Under the pieces are notes generated by a model, which did not search any database, was not told the DNA's origin, and was given only the letters and a program-made list of their open reading frames with translations. Shown in pieces: positions 30,124 to 39,954 of a stretch of DNA of 64,000 nt. The stretch covers positions 62,001 to 126,000 of the forward strand of contig JACQON010000028.1 in assembly GCA_016202545.1 (NCBI GenBank), given 5' to 3'. Each line of letters starts with the position of its first letter. Positions within the stretch are counted from its first letter, which is position 1. Source of the stretch: Chloroflexota bacterium (lineage in GTDB: Bacteria > Chloroflexota > Dehalococcoidia > Dehalococcoidales > JACQON01). A program made the position numbers and the translations under genes.

Positions 30124-31221
30124 TTAGCTTCCGCCAACCTTGAATCCAGCCTGCGGCAGGGTTACCTTGAGGGCTGACATAACCGTCTTGATGTCCTCCC
30201 CGGTCACCCAGCCCATGTGGCCGATGCGAAATATCTTGCCGTCCAGCCTTGACTGTCCGCCGGCGAGCACCACGTGCTGCTCCTCCCTCATCAGCTTGAG
30301 CAGCTTCTTGGTGTCCAGGCCGTCGGGGGCGGCTATGGCAGTGACCACGTTGGAGGCATGGCTTTCCTGGGCGAAAAGGGACAGCCCCAGCGACTTCACC
30401 CCATCGCGGGCGGCCCTGGCCAGCCGGGCGTGACGGGCAAGGATGTTGGGCAATCCCTCTTTGAGCATCATATCCAGCGCCACCGACAGAGCGAACACGA
30501 CCGAAACGGCCGGCGTCCATGGCGTTTGCTTCTTCTCCAGGGAGCTCCTGGCCCTGGTGAAATCCCAGTAGACACGCGGCATCTTCGCCTGCGCCTGCGC
30601 CCGCCATCCCTCCTCACTGACGCTGACCATGGCCAGGCCGGGCGGTGCCATCCACGCCTTCTGGGAGCCGGTAACGGTGACATCGCAGCGCCATTTGTCT
30701 ACCGGCAGGTCAATCGAGCCGAGGCTGCTAATAGCGTCAACCAGCAGTAGCTTGCCAAACTCCTTCACCACCGAGCTGAGCGCGGCTAGGTCATTGGTGA
30801 CGCCGGTGGAGGTCTCGTTGTGAGTGACCAGCACCGCCTTTATCTTCGGGTCGGCGTGAAGGGCACGGCGCACGGCATCCGGCTCAGCCGGCTTGCCCCA
30901 CTCAAATCGGAGCGGCGTCACCTCGGCGCCGAACTGCTCGGCGATAGCGGCAAACCGGTCGCCGAAGACGCCATTGGATACTGCCAGCACCTTGTCACCG
31001 GGAGACAGGGTATTGACTATGGCCGCCTCCAGGCCGCCCGTGCCTGAGCTGGTGAGCAGGAGGATGTCCCCTTTGGTCTGGAACAGTTGCTTCAGCTTGA
31101 CCGTTACTCCCTCCAGTATCCGGCCGAACTCCTCACCGCGGTGATTTATCATCTGCCGGGACATCGCCTGGCGGACCTCGTCAGGGAGGGGAGTAGGCCC
31201 TGGGATTCTTAGATTTTCCAT
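30124..31221 (-). CDS. Class V aminotransferase (serine-pyruvate/alanine-glyoxylate type)
   Basis: RIPGPTPLPDEVRQAM, GSQKAWMAPPGLAM PLP lysine. Confidence 0.9.
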   Translation of the reverse strand: MENLRIPGPTPLPDEVRQAMSRQMINHRGEEFGRILEGVTVKLKQLFQTKGDILLLTSSGTGGLEAAIVNTLSPGDKVLAVSNGVFGDRFAAIAEQFGAEVTPLRFEWGKPAEPDAVRRALHADPKIKAVLVTHNETSTGVTNDLAALSSVVKEFGKLLLVDAISSLGSIDLPVDKWRCDVTVTGSQKAWMAPPGLAMVSVSEEGWRAQAQAKMPRVYWDFTRARSSLEKKQTPWTPAVSVVFALSVALDMMLKEGLPNILARHARLARAARDGVKSLGLSLFAQESHASNVVTAIAAPDGLDTKKLLKLMREEQHVVLAGGQSRLDGKIFRIGHMGWVTGEDIKTVMSALKVTLPQAGFKVGGS

Positions 31222-31243
31222 TTTACTCCTTTACTGCTACTGC

Positions 31244-31428
31244 TAGTGTCTTGTCAGGTTAATTACTGTACCAATTACTGTTTCAGCACATAGTCCTACT
31301 TACGACGACCTCATCCCCTTTATCCCCTTCTCCTTCAAGGAGAAGGGGAAGAGATTTTAGAGAGGGGGCTGTGCCCCCTCTCTTTTCTTAACTCCCTCTT
31401 CCCAATGGGAAGGGGGTCAGGGGGATAG
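31244..31428 (+). repeat. Intergenic repeat family B, copy 1
   Basis: tagtgtcttgtcaggttaattactg...ccccttctccttcaaggagaagggg...agagagggggctgtgccccctctct. Confidence 0.85.
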
Positions 31429-31454
31429 GTCACTGAAACCTCGTCAATGTATTT

Positions 31455-32765
31455 TTAATCACCACTAACTAGCTTTACCCAGCGCCGCTTGCCTACCTTG
31501 ATGACGCTGCCTAGCTTAATAGTCTCGTGTTCCTCATAGTCTTTATAAATTGTCCTGTTATCTATGCGAACAGCCTCTTGTGCTATAAGACGCCTAGCAT
31601 CACTACGGCTTTTAGCTAAGCCTATCTCACATAACAGCAGAGGAACTGATACATCCCACTCTTCAGTCTCAGGCTTGCCGACCTCTCTACCGCTAACCAC
31701 AAATCCCTTCTCTTTAAATGTGCTAGCCGTTACTTTTTTTAGCAACTCTGGAGTTATCTTTACTTGCTGTATTTTTTCCGGCATCTCCTTCTTCTGAACT
31801 ACTCTCTCAAACTGTTCCTCAGCCTCAGCCGCCTGCTCTTGGTCATAGAGCTGAGCCACAATCTCCCTGGCCAGTCGCTTTTTGAGTGTCATAGGATTAA
31901 CTGTGTCATCGGTAAGTGCTTGTCTGAATTCCTCCAGTTCCTCATCCGGCACATCGGTCACCAGCTCGAAGTATTGCAGGATAAGGCTATCGGGGATGGA
32001 CATTATCTTGCCGAACATCTGGTTGGGCGGCTCACTGATGCCGATGTAGTTGCCCAGGCTCTTGCTCATCTTCTGTGCGCCATCAGTGCCGATGAGAAGC
32101 GGGGTCATCAGGCATTGCTGGGGGCGCTGGCCCATCGTGGACTGTAGCTCTCTGCCTACCAGGAGGTTGAATTTCTGGTCAATGCCGCCGAACTCAACGT
32201 CAGCTTGCACCGCCACCGAGTCATAAGCCTGGAGCAGCGGATAGAGCAGCTCCGTCACGGCGATGGGCCGCCCGGCGCTGTACCGGCTGGCGAAGTCCTC
32301 TCGCGCCAGCATCTGGGCTACGGTGAACTTGCTGGTGAGCCTGATGACCTCGCTCAGGTCAAACCGGTCGAACCACTCGCTTTGCCACTTTACCTCTGTC
32401 CGGTCGCGGTCAACCACCTTGAAGAACTGCTCCATGTAGGTGGCAGCGTTGGCCCGGACTTGCTCCGCGGATAGCATGGGCCGGGTGATGGAGGCGCCGC
32501 TGGGGTCGCCAATGCGGGCCGTCCAATCGCCAACGATGAGCACAATCTGGTGTCCCATCTCCTGGAACTGGCGCAGCTTTCTCAGCGCCACCATATGCCC
32601 CAGGTGAATATCAGGGAAGCTGGGGTCGAAGCCCTCTTTCAGGCGCAGTCGCCTGCCCGAGCGCAACAACTCCACCAGTTCGTCTTTGACTATGATTTCA
32701 GCCACCCCGCGCCCCAGCAGGCGGTCAATATCCGGGCTGAGGGTGACTTTCCGTTGAGCCTTCAT
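31455..32765 (-). CDS. tyrS: Tyrosyl-tRNA synthetase
   Basis: GFDPSFPDIHLGHMVALRKL, KMSKSLGNYIGI, C-terminal S4 domain. Confidence 0.94.
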   Translation of the reverse strand: MKAQRKVTLSPDIDRLLGRGVAEIIVKDELVELLRSGRRLRLKEGFDPSFPDIHLGHMVALRKLRQFQEMGHQIVLIVGDWTARIGDPSGASITRPMLSAEQVRANAATYMEQFFKVVDRDRTEVKWQSEWFDRFDLSEVIRLTSKFTVAQMLAREDFASRYSAGRPIAVTELLYPLLQAYDSVAVQADVEFGGIDQKFNLLVGRELQSTMGQRPQQCLMTPLLIGTDGAQKMSKSLGNYIGISEPPNQMFGKIMSIPDSLILQYFELVTDVPDEELEEFRQALTDDTVNPMTLKKRLAREIVAQLYDQEQAAEAEEQFERVVQKKEMPEKIQQVKITPELLKKVTASTFKEKGFVVSGREVGKPETEEWDVSVPLLLCEIGLAKSRSDARRLIAQEAVRIDNRTIYKDYEEHETIKLGSVIKVGKRRWVKLVSGD

Positions 32766-32769
32766 GTCT

Positions 32770-33702
32770 CTAACTACCACCGTAGGAGTCCAGTATGCTT
32801 TTGCCCCGCTTCACATCATCCGCCATCTGTTTCTTGAGCGCCTCCACGTTGTCAAACCGTTTCTCGCTGCGAAGCCGTTCCACGATGTCAATCCTCATAT
32901 CACGTCCGTACAGGTTGCCATCGAAGTCGAGGAGATAAACCTCCACAGTGCGCTGGCTGCCATTGAAAGTCGGGCGCTTGCCGATGTTGGTCACCGACTG
33001 GTATACCTTGTCGTCGACATGGGCCCAGGTGGCATAAATGCCATCGGCGGGAAGAGCCTGTTTCCGGTCTGTATCGAGATTGGCGGTGGGGAAGCCCAGC
33101 TTCATGCCGCGGCCCTCCCCGGCGACGACCCGCCCGTGCAGGCTGAAGGGACGGCCGGTCAGGGCAATCACCTTCTTCATATTTCCTTCGGCCAGGGCAC
33201 GCCTGATGGCGGTGCTGCTGACTACCTCACCGCCCATGATTACGGGCGGGACCACGGTAACGCTGAAGTCCATCTCCTGCCCCAGTTTTCGCAGCGTATT
33301 GATATCTCCTTCTCTGCCCTGGCCCAGGGCAAAGTCAGGCCCAACCACCAGCCCGCGCATTCTGAGGTGCTTCCTGAGGAGAGTGATAAACTGGCGAACG
33401 CCGAGCTGTGCCAGCTCAGGGGTAAACGACAGAACAACCACAACTTCAACGCCTTCGTTTTGAAGAAGTCTGGCCCTCTGGTCGAGGTCGCTCAGAAATG
33501 ACAGCCTGGTTTGCGGTGATAGCACCTCCTGAGGGTGCTGCCGGAAGGTCACCACGCCGCTGAGCAGGTCCCGTTGCCTGGCAAGCTCTTTCAGTTGTGA
33601 CAGCAGGTGCTTGTGACCGAGGTGGACGCCATCGAAAACGCCGACAGTCAGCAATGTGTCCCTGTCAGGAGATACGGCGGCCAACTCTTCCTCTACCTGC
33701 AC
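32770..33702 (-). CDS. ribF: Bifunctional riboflavin kinase/FAD synthetase
   Basis: LTVGVFDGVHLGHKHLL, GRPFSLHGRVVAGEGRGMKLGFPTANLD; GTG start at 33702 after GAGGG. Confidence 0.92.
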   Translation of the reverse strand: MQVEEELAAVSPDRDTLLTVGVFDGVHLGHKHLLSQLKELARQRDLLSGVVTFRQHPQEVLSPQTRLSFLSDLDQRARLLQNEGVEVVVVLSFTPELAQLGVRQFITLLRKHLRMRGLVVGPDFALGQGREGDINTLRKLGQEMDFSVTVVPPVIMGGEVVSSTAIRRALAEGNMKKVIALTGRPFSLHGRVVAGEGRGMKLGFPTANLDTDRKQALPADGIYATWAHVDDKVYQSVTNIGKRPTFNGSQRTVEVYLLDFDGNLYGRDMRIDIVERLRSEKRFDNVEALKKQMADDVKRGKSILDSYGGS

Positions 33703-33836
33703 GAAGTTTCCCTCATCAAGCCTGAAGCGCGGCAACGGACGGCCAAGAAAAACAGAGCCTGAGACCCCGTCAAACATGTCGGCGAATTTGTTTTTAATAT
33801 TAACATAAGTCTGTCTGAGCGTCAAACAGCGCGCTA

Positions 33837-34053
33837 GAGATTGTTTACGAACAGTGGTCATTGCGAGGGCTTCAGCCTTCAGACCGAGCTTCAGTCCGAG
33901 GCCCGAGTTCAGCGTTCGACTGAGCTCACGCCGAAGTCCCGAGGGCGAAGCCCGAAGCAATCTCAACCGCTCCTCTGTGCCGATTCAGAGATTGCTTCGC
34001 TACGCTTGCAATGACAGACTGAACCTCTGCCTGGTGAATTGCTAAACAATCTC
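33837..34053 (+). repeat. Intergenic repeat family A, full-length copy with imperfect terminal inverted repeats
   Basis: GAGATTGTTTACGAA ... TTGCTAAACAATCTC (13/15 TIR match); internal 126 bp ~97% identical to 6646-6771. Confidence 0.85.
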
Positions 34054-34105
34054 GTGCTACTGATTGGGCGGAGAAGTCCGAGATATGGAGCTAAATCTAG
34101 ACTCT

Positions 34106-34135
34106 TGAAAAACTAAACGCCCTCGATAAAGGGCG
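34106..34135 (-). terminator. Intrinsic terminator of the ASKHA gene
   Basis: On minus strand CGCCCT-TTATCG-AGGGCG followed by TTTAGTTTTT. Confidence 0.7.
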
Positions 34136-34154
34136 GGAGGTGGATGAACAGTCC

Positions 34155-36068
34155 CTAGTAATGTACCGAGGGAAAGAGCTTGCTGTCGGTGTGGGGCAGG
34201 AAGAGTGCGGCGATGAATTCGCTCATGAACGGCGGGTAGTTGGAAAGCTCGATGTTGGTCATTCTCCGGGATATGCTTTTGGCCGCTTCAAAGGCGGCGC
34301 TGGACAGCAGGGCCATGCGGGCGCCGGCGACGGAGCTATTACCGATGAAATGTATCTTATGAAGGTCTATATCGGGCAGCAGGCCGATAGCGATGGCCTT
34401 CCTGGCATCCAGAGAGCTGCCGAAGCCGCCGGCGAGGTAAATCGCCTCCAGTTGATTGAAGCTCATGCCGATGTAGTCCATCAGGGACTTCAGAGCGGCG
34501 AAGACGGCGCCCTTGGACTTGATGAGGTTGCTGATGTCCGTCTCAGCGATGGTAACCGCCTGTCCTGTCTCTGTTTGTTCGGGGTAGACCAGTATGAACT
34601 CGGTGTCGCCATCACCAGTAACTATTCGCTCGTTACTGGTGATGGGGTTGAATTTCCCATCCTGGTCTATTATCCTGTTCCTGGCCAACTCATAGATGAC
34701 GTCAATCAGGCCGGAGCCGCAGATTCCTCTCGGCTTGGATTTGGAGATGGTCTTGTATGTGACCTGACCGTCCTTTATCTCTATCTTCTCTATCGCCCCC
34801 CTGGTGGCGTGCATACCCCACTTGATGCCGCCGCCTTCGAAGGCCGGGCCGGCGGAGGCCGAGCAGCAGACAATCCATTCGTTATTGCCCACGGCGATTT
34901 CCCCGTTGGTGCCGACGTCAATCAGGCAGGTAACCTCCGTCCTATCGGCTAGGCCGCAGGTGAGGATGCCGGCCACGATATCGCCGCCCATGTAGCTGGC
35001 CACGCTGGGCATTATCTCTACAGCGCCATTGGGATTTATGTTGATGCCGATTTCCCTGGCCAGTATCTGGGGATAGATGGCGGCGGTGGGCACGTATGGC
35101 TCCATCCTGATAGAGCACGGCGTCAGGTTCAACAGGAAGTGGCTCATGGTGGTATTCCCGGCGCAAACAGCGCAGTTGATGTCTTCCAGTTTGACGCCGT
35201 TTTCTCTGGCCAGTGCCCGGGTGAGGGCATTGATATTGGCTACTACTGCCTCATTGAGGGTCTTGAGGGAGCCGCGGGTGCAGGCAAAGACCATCCGGGA
35301 TATAACGTCCTCTCCGTAGCGGGCCTGGAGGTTGTGGCTAGCCTCTACGCCCAGCACTTTACCTGTTTTAAGGTGGACTAGCTGTACTACTACCGTGGTC
35401 GTACCGATGTCAATGGCCAGGCCGTAGTTTTGCTCGCTGGTGTCGCCACCTTCTATCTGGAGCAGACGGCCGATGCTGTCGTGCCTGGCCACGGTGGCGG
35501 TGACTTTCCATTGATGCTGGCGCAGGTTGTCTGACAGGTTTTGCAGGCAGCCCAGGGATATCTCGAATGATGAGAAAGCGAGCTTCTTTTTCAGCTCCCT
35601 GGTAATCCGGTCTATATCGGAGATATTGTCTTTCATGGTTGGCGGCGGCAGCTCGAGGTATACCTTGGTGACCGGTGGCTCGAATGGGTACATTGGCTGG
35701 CGTGATGTCCTGTGGACGGAGACCTTCTCCGGCTCACTATAGGCCAGAGTGCCTTCGGTGATGATTTTTTCCATCTCCAGGCGTGACCTGGCAGGCACCA
35801 TCACTTCGAGGTTGTCTTCCACTTTGGTCTGACAGGCGAGGACGTAACCCTTCTGTATTTCCTCAACCGAGAAGAAGCCAATGGCGTATTTATCAGCCTT
35901 GGCGTTTCCGCTGAGCACCTGAAGGCGGCACTCTCCGCACAGACCCTGTCCGCCGCACATGCTGTTAATGTATACTTCCGCTTTTTCAGCGGCATCAAAC
36001 AGGGTAGTGCCTTCCTCTACTTTTACTTCCTTTCGGTCAGGTAAAAAGGTAACTTTATATTCCCGCAT
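34155..36068 (-). CDS. [2Fe-2S] + ASKHA-domain (DUF4445) protein, RACo/corrinoid-activation-like
   Basis: CGGQGLCGECRLQVLSG ferredoxin site, GLAIDIGTTTVVVQLVHL, CAVCAGNTTMSHFLL, LIDVGTNGEIAVGN. Confidence 0.88.
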   Translation of the reverse strand: MREYKVTFLPDRKEVKVEEGTTLFDAAEKAEVYINSMCGGQGLCGECRLQVLSGNAKADKYAIGFFSVEEIQKGYVLACQTKVEDNLEVMVPARSRLEMEKIITEGTLAYSEPEKVSVHRTSRQPMYPFEPPVTKVYLELPPPTMKDNISDIDRITRELKKKLAFSSFEISLGCLQNLSDNLRQHQWKVTATVARHDSIGRLLQIEGGDTSEQNYGLAIDIGTTTVVVQLVHLKTGKVLGVEASHNLQARYGEDVISRMVFACTRGSLKTLNEAVVANINALTRALARENGVKLEDINCAVCAGNTTMSHFLLNLTPCSIRMEPYVPTAAIYPQILAREIGININPNGAVEIMPSVASYMGGDIVAGILTCGLADRTEVTCLIDVGTNGEIAVGNNEWIVCCSASAGPAFEGGGIKWGMHATRGAIEKIEIKDGQVTYKTISKSKPRGICGSGLIDVIYELARNRIIDQDGKFNPITSNERIVTGDGDTEFILVYPEQTETGQAVTIAETDISNLIKSKGAVFAALKSLMDYIGMSFNQLEAIYLAGGFGSSLDARKAIAIGLLPDIDLHKIHFIGNSSVAGARMALLSSAAFEAAKSISRRMTNIELSNYPPFMSEFIAALFLPHTDSKLFPSVHY

Positions 36069-36078
36069 ACCGTTTCCC

Positions 36079-36266
36079 TAGTGTACTGTCAGGTTAACTA
36101 CTGAATCGATTACTGCTTCAGCACACATTGCCCTTTACTGACGACCTCATCCCCTTTTCACTCTGACGATTCACTCTGACGAGTAATCGGAACGAGTATC
36201 TCCTTCTCCTACTCAGGAGAAGGAGATGAGATTATAGAGAGGGGGCGCAGCCCCCTCTCTTCTACT
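36079..36266 (+). repeat. Intergenic repeat family B, copy 2
   Basis: tagtgtactgtcaggttaactactg...atctccttctcctactcaggagaaggagat...agagagggggcgcagccccctctct. Confidence 0.85.
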
Positions 36267-36280
36267 TAACACATGTCTAA

Positions 36281-36339
36281 CCCGTTCATGCTGAGCTTGT
36301 TGAAGCATGTTGTCCTTCGACTGGCTCAGGGCGAGCGGG
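36281..36339. repeat. Palindromic REP-like element
   Basis: cccgttcatgctgagcttgttgaagc vs inverted ccttcgactggctcagggcgagcggg (18/26). Confidence 0.6.
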
Positions 36340-36438
36340 CATTGTAAACCCGTTATTGGGACACTACACTGGCTACGGTGCCGCCAGTTGTCTGTAATAT
36401 ATTTCCAGCATTGCCCGGTCCCCGAAGCGTTCGACACT

Positions 36439-36672
36439 TTACTTATGTGTCTTCTTGACGTAGACCTTGATTTCCTTATCCGCCTCTTCTATGCCCAGGA
36501 ACTGGTGTCCGGTGGCCTTGCACCACGCAGGCATGTCCTGCTTTATCCCTTTGTCATCAGCCACTATCTCCAGCACCTCTCCCACCTCTAAGTCCTTGAC
36601 CTTTTCAGCCGTTTTCACGATGGGCATCGGGCAATACAGGCCCATGCAATCCAAGCTGTAATCTGACTTCAT
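36439..36672 (-). CDS. TusA/SirA-family sulfur carrier
   Basis: DCMGLYCPMPIVKTAEKVKDLEVGEVLEI. Confidence 0.9.
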   Translation of the reverse strand: MKSDYSLDCMGLYCPMPIVKTAEKVKDLEVGEVLEIVADDKGIKQDMPAWCKATGHQFLGIEEADKEIKVYVKKTHK

Positions 36673-36708
36673 ATTCCTCTCCTCGGTCTGTCAATGGCAA
36701 AAATTTGC

Positions 36709-37197
36709 TCAGATAAAAAGCACCACCTTCGATTCACTCGCCTCACCGAGAAAGTAAGCAGCGCCGGCTAAAGTTGTTACTTCACTGCGGAAAGTCTCCA
36801 GCTCCGGGGCAATCCCCATAACGCCGCAGGTGGTAGTGCAGGCGATGATATTTACCCCCATCTGGTTAGCCAGCGCGATGAACTCATCGATTGAGGGCAT
36901 GTTAGTCTTCTTCATCAGCTTTTTCATCATCCAGGTACCCAGCCCAAACATGTTAAACCGGGAAAGCTTTAGCCTCTTGGAGCCGCCGCGGTTCATCATA
37001 TTGAGCATCTTCTGCATCAGCCCGCTGCTCTTGATGCCGCCCTGGTTCTTCTTGATGATGTCCAGTCCCCAGAAGGTGAAGAACATGTTCACCTGCATTC
37101 CCATGCTGGCTCCAGTAGTAGCCAGCATAAAGGCGGCCAGGGCCCGCTCCAAGTCCCCACTCAAGATGGCCATGGTCAGCTTTTCTTTCTCTGCCAT
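36709..37197 (-). CDS. DsrE/DsrF/DrsH-like family protein
   Basis: MAILSGDLERALAAFMLATTGASMGMQVNMFFTFWGL ... IIACTTTCGVMGI. Confidence 0.85.
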   Translation of the reverse strand: MAEKEKLTMAILSGDLERALAAFMLATTGASMGMQVNMFFTFWGLDIIKKNQGGIKSSGLMQKMLNMMNRGGSKRLKLSRFNMFGLGTWMMKKLMKKTNMPSIDEFIALANQMGVNIIACTTTCGVMGIAPELETFRSEVTTLAGAAYFLGEASESKVVLFI

Positions 37198-37219
37198 TTC
37201 GTGTTACCTCCTCGCCGTG

Positions 37220-37411
37220 TCAGCCCTTGATTTTGGCCCCGCAGTTGGGACACGTCTTCTTATCCCTGGGAATGGGCTTACGGCACTTGGGACAGTAGAA
37301 TATGGTCACCTCGCAGGCATCACAGTAGGGCCATGATTCCTTTTCTATCTCTTCATCACAATAAGGGCAGAAAAGGGACTTCTCTTCTATTTCATGCTTG
37401 ATTTTCCCCAT
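37220..37411 (-). CDS. Double zinc-ribbon protein
   Basis: CPYCDEEI..CDACEVTIFYCPKCRKPI..CPNCGAKI. Confidence 0.8.
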   Translation of the reverse strand: MGKIKHEIEEKSLFCPYCDEEIEKESWPYCDACEVTIFYCPKCRKPIPRDKKTCPNCGAKIKG

Positions 37412-37800
37412 TATTTATCTCCTCCCGCCTTCTTCTTGCCCAGGTAGTCTTTTATGGCTCTGGTCAGAGCCTGAGCACCCAGATTGGAGCAGTGGAACTT
37501 GTTCTTGGGCAGACCTCCCAATTCCTCGGCCACTATTTTGGGAGTAATCTTCAGCGCCTCTTCCAGCGTCTTGCCCTTGGCCATTTCGCTGACCATGCTG
37601 GAGACGGCAATAGCGGCGCCGCAACCAAAGGTCTTGAACTTGACATCTTCAAGGCGGTTATCCTTGACCTTGATATAGAAGGTCATCATATCTCCGCAGA
37701 CCGGGTTGCCCTCTTCCCCGATGCCATCCGGGTTCTCAATCTCCCCCACGTTGCGGGGGTTCATGAAATGGTCCATTACCTGCTGGCTATAAACCGGCAT
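37411..37800 (-). CDS. iscU: IscU/NifU-N Fe-S scaffold
   Basis: [31 protein letters not shown]...[12 protein letters not shown]...HCSNLG. Confidence 0.93.
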   Translation of the reverse strand: MPVYSQQVMDHFMNPRNVGEIENPDGIGEEGNPVCGDMMTFYIKVKDNRLEDVKFKTFGCGAAIAVSSMVSEMAKGKTLEEALKITPKIVAEELGGLPKNKFHCSNLGAQALTRAIKDYLGKKKAGGDK

Positions 37801-39001
37801 GCTTGCCTCCTTTGCTGGTTCGAGTGAATTTGGAGTATAGTGGTGACATCTGCCGCAGTCGGTCCACAATCGAGGGCATCGCATCAACGACATAGTCAAT
37901 CTCTTCATCGGTATTGGCAATGCCGACGCTGAACAGGATTGAGCCCTGGGCCAGCTCATGGGGTAGCCCCATGGCGAGAAGGACATGGGACGCCTTGAGC
38001 GCCTTTGAGGTGCAGGCCGAGCCGCTGGTGACGGCTATCCCCCGGCTGTTCAGCATCATCAGTACCGATTCGCCTTCAATAAACTCCACGCAGAAGCTGG
38101 CATTTCCGGGTAAACGATGCTCAGTATGCCCGGTGACCACCATGCGCTCAACCCTGGCTGGCAATTCTATTAGCAGCCGGTCACGCAGATGATTGACGTG
38201 TTCAATCCTGGTGACCATATGCCTGGCGGCCAGCTCGGCTGCCTTGCCCAGGCCGACTATGCCGGGGACATTTTCAGTGCCGGCGCGGCGACCTCCCTCT
38301 TGCACCCCACCGTCAAGGAGGGGGATGAGGCGCACTCCCTTTCGCACCCAGAGAGCGCCTACTCCCTTGGGGCCGTAAAACTGGTTTCCCGCCAGGCTCA
38401 GGCTATCTACCCCCAGCTCCCTGACATCCACGGGTATAGTTCCGGCGGTGGCCACGGCGTCAGTGTGGAAGACCACGCCCTTTTCCCTGGTGACTCTGGC
38501 TATCTCCGCTATCGGCTCTATGGTGCCCACTTCACTATTGGCGTGCATTACGGATACCAGCACGGTGTCTTTCCTGATGCTGCGCCGCACATCTTCCGGG
38601 TCAACCACTCCGTACCTGTCCACCGGCACCTCGGTCAGCTCAAAGCCCCACTTCTCCAGGGTCCTGGCTGAGTGCAGCACAGAGAAATGCTCGATGGCAG
38701 ATGTCACCACGTGCTTGCCCTTGTTCTGCTGCGCCAGCGCCAGCCCTTTGATGGCCAGGTTGTTGCTTTCGGTACCGCTCCCGGTAAACATTATCTCCTC
38801 TGGAGCGGCGCCGATAAGCTGGGCCACCTGGTCGCGGGCAGCATCTATCGCTTCCCGTGCTCTGTCTCCCCAGTCATGAAGACAGGAAGGATTGCCGAAG
38901 GCTTCGCCAAAATAGGGAAGCATCGCCTCAAGTACCTCGGGGAGGAGAGGCGTGGTAGCGGCATTGTCCAGATATACTTTTGTTATGGTGCTATCCCCCA
39001 T
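37787..39001 (-). CDS. Cysteine desulfurase (NifS/IscS), copy 1
   Basis: [22 protein letters not shown]..., [23 protein letters not shown]; overlaps iscU start. Confidence 0.93.
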   Translation of the reverse strand: MGDSTITKVYLDNAATTPLLPEVLEAMLPYFGEAFGNPSCLHDWGDRAREAIDAARDQVAQLIGAAPEEIMFTGSGTESNNLAIKGLALAQQNKGKHVVTSAIEHFSVLHSARTLEKWGFELTEVPVDRYGVVDPEDVRRSIRKDTVLVSVMHANSEVGTIEPIAEIARVTREKGVVFHTDAVATAGTIPVDVRELGVDSLSLAGNQFYGPKGVGALWVRKGVRLIPLLDGGVQEGGRRAGTENVPGIVGLGKAAELAARHMVTRIEHVNHLRDRLLIELPARVERMVVTGHTEHRLPGNASFCVEFIEGESVLMMLNSRGIAVTSGSACTSKALKASHVLLAMGLPHELAQGSILFSVGIANTDEEIDYVVDAMPSIVDRLRQMSPLYSKFTRTSKGGKHAGL

Positions 39002-39082
39002 AACCCCCTCCTTTAGCTGGTTCAGTCAGCCAGGCTAATTTTAGGCCTGGAGACCGTTCCTGTCTGTGACTTTAGTCGCACT

Positions 39083-39676
39083 TCAGCCTGCGCCCTGGCG
39101 CTTTCCGGTGCGTTTCTGGCTGTGCCCCTGTGACGGGGCCTCTGCTGCCTGTTTCCTCATCTTTTTGCTCAGCTCGCTTCGCAGCGTCCGCAGGAGTTTC
39201 TGCTCACTTTGGGCATGGATAGTAAACAGCTTGTGGGTGTGGGTTATATAGGCTCGAATGTCATGTGCGCTGGCATCCCAGACAGGGCGGGACAGTTTGC
39301 CACCCATCAGCTCGGCTACTTGCCTTTTGGCATGGGTAAAGCGCTTTCTAATTGCCTCGTGGTCAGCGAGCAGGGTGCGCAGGGCTGCAATTAGAGCCCG
39401 ACCTCCATGCTTTTCAAAAGCGGCCAGGAGTGCCGTCTCCTCACGGTTGAAGTGCGCCTCAACTCCATGGTCAATGACCTCCAGTGCCCCTTCCAGCTTT
39501 TCCAGACCCTTTCCTTGGTCAAACCTTCCCGGCATGAAGGTTTCTTTGGCGGTATCCAGGGCCATCAGGGCGCTGGCGTCATTGGCTATCTGTCCCGCGG
39601 AACGAAGCTGGCCAAGGATTATCTTGTGCTCCTGTATGATTTTGTCTATCAGGTCGATAACCTCTTGCATGTTCAC
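39083..39676 (-). CDS. Hemerythrin HHE-domain protein
   Basis: IIQEHKIIL...HGVEAHFNREETALLAAFEKHG...LADHEAIRKRF. Confidence 0.75.
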   Translation of the reverse strand: MNMQEVIDLIDKIIQEHKIILGQLRSAGQIANDASALMALDTAKETFMPGRFDQGKGLEKLEGALEVIDHGVEAHFNREETALLAAFEKHGGRALIAALRTLLADHEAIRKRFTHAKRQVAELMGGKLSRPVWDASAHDIRAYITHTHKLFTIHAQSEQKLLRTLRSELSKKMRKQAAEAPSQGHSQKRTGKRQGAG

Positions 39677-39705
39677 CTCAATATGCTGGCGGCTTCTGTG
39701 CCTGC

Positions 39706-39915
39706 TCAGGGGTATTGCTGATTTCCCTCATCATCCTCGATGATTATGGCATTATACGGGCAGCTTTCGGCGGCCTCCATCAGAGTCTGGTCGTTAGCCG
39801 GGGCAGGCTCCAGGACGATGGCCTTATTTTCGTCGTCAAGCGCGAAAACGGTCGGCGCTATAGCCACGCAGTTGCCCAGCCCCTGGCACAATCCTCTATC
39901 CACCTTCGCTTTCAA
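39706..39915 (-). CDS. Single-cluster ferredoxin (3Fe-4S-like, two-Cys first motif)
   Basis: LCQGLGNCVAIAPTVF...AAESCPYNAIII. Confidence 0.85.
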   Translation of the reverse strand: MKAKVDRGLCQGLGNCVAIAPTVFALDDENKAIVLEPAPANDQTLMEAAESCPYNAIIIEDDEGNQQYP

Positions 39916-39954
39916 GCCAACCTCGCTGCTGAGCTGTCTTCCATATGTATTTTA

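Noticed and set aside
36140-36190. Short direct repeat ttcactctgacga x2 inside family B copy 2
   Set aside because: Only two units and confined to one repeat copy; probably local slippage.
37411-37986. 191-aa version of the IscU ORF
   Set aside because: N-terminal 60 aa have no IscU similarity and overlap the cysteine desulfurase; ATG at 37800 gives the normal IscU N-terminus.
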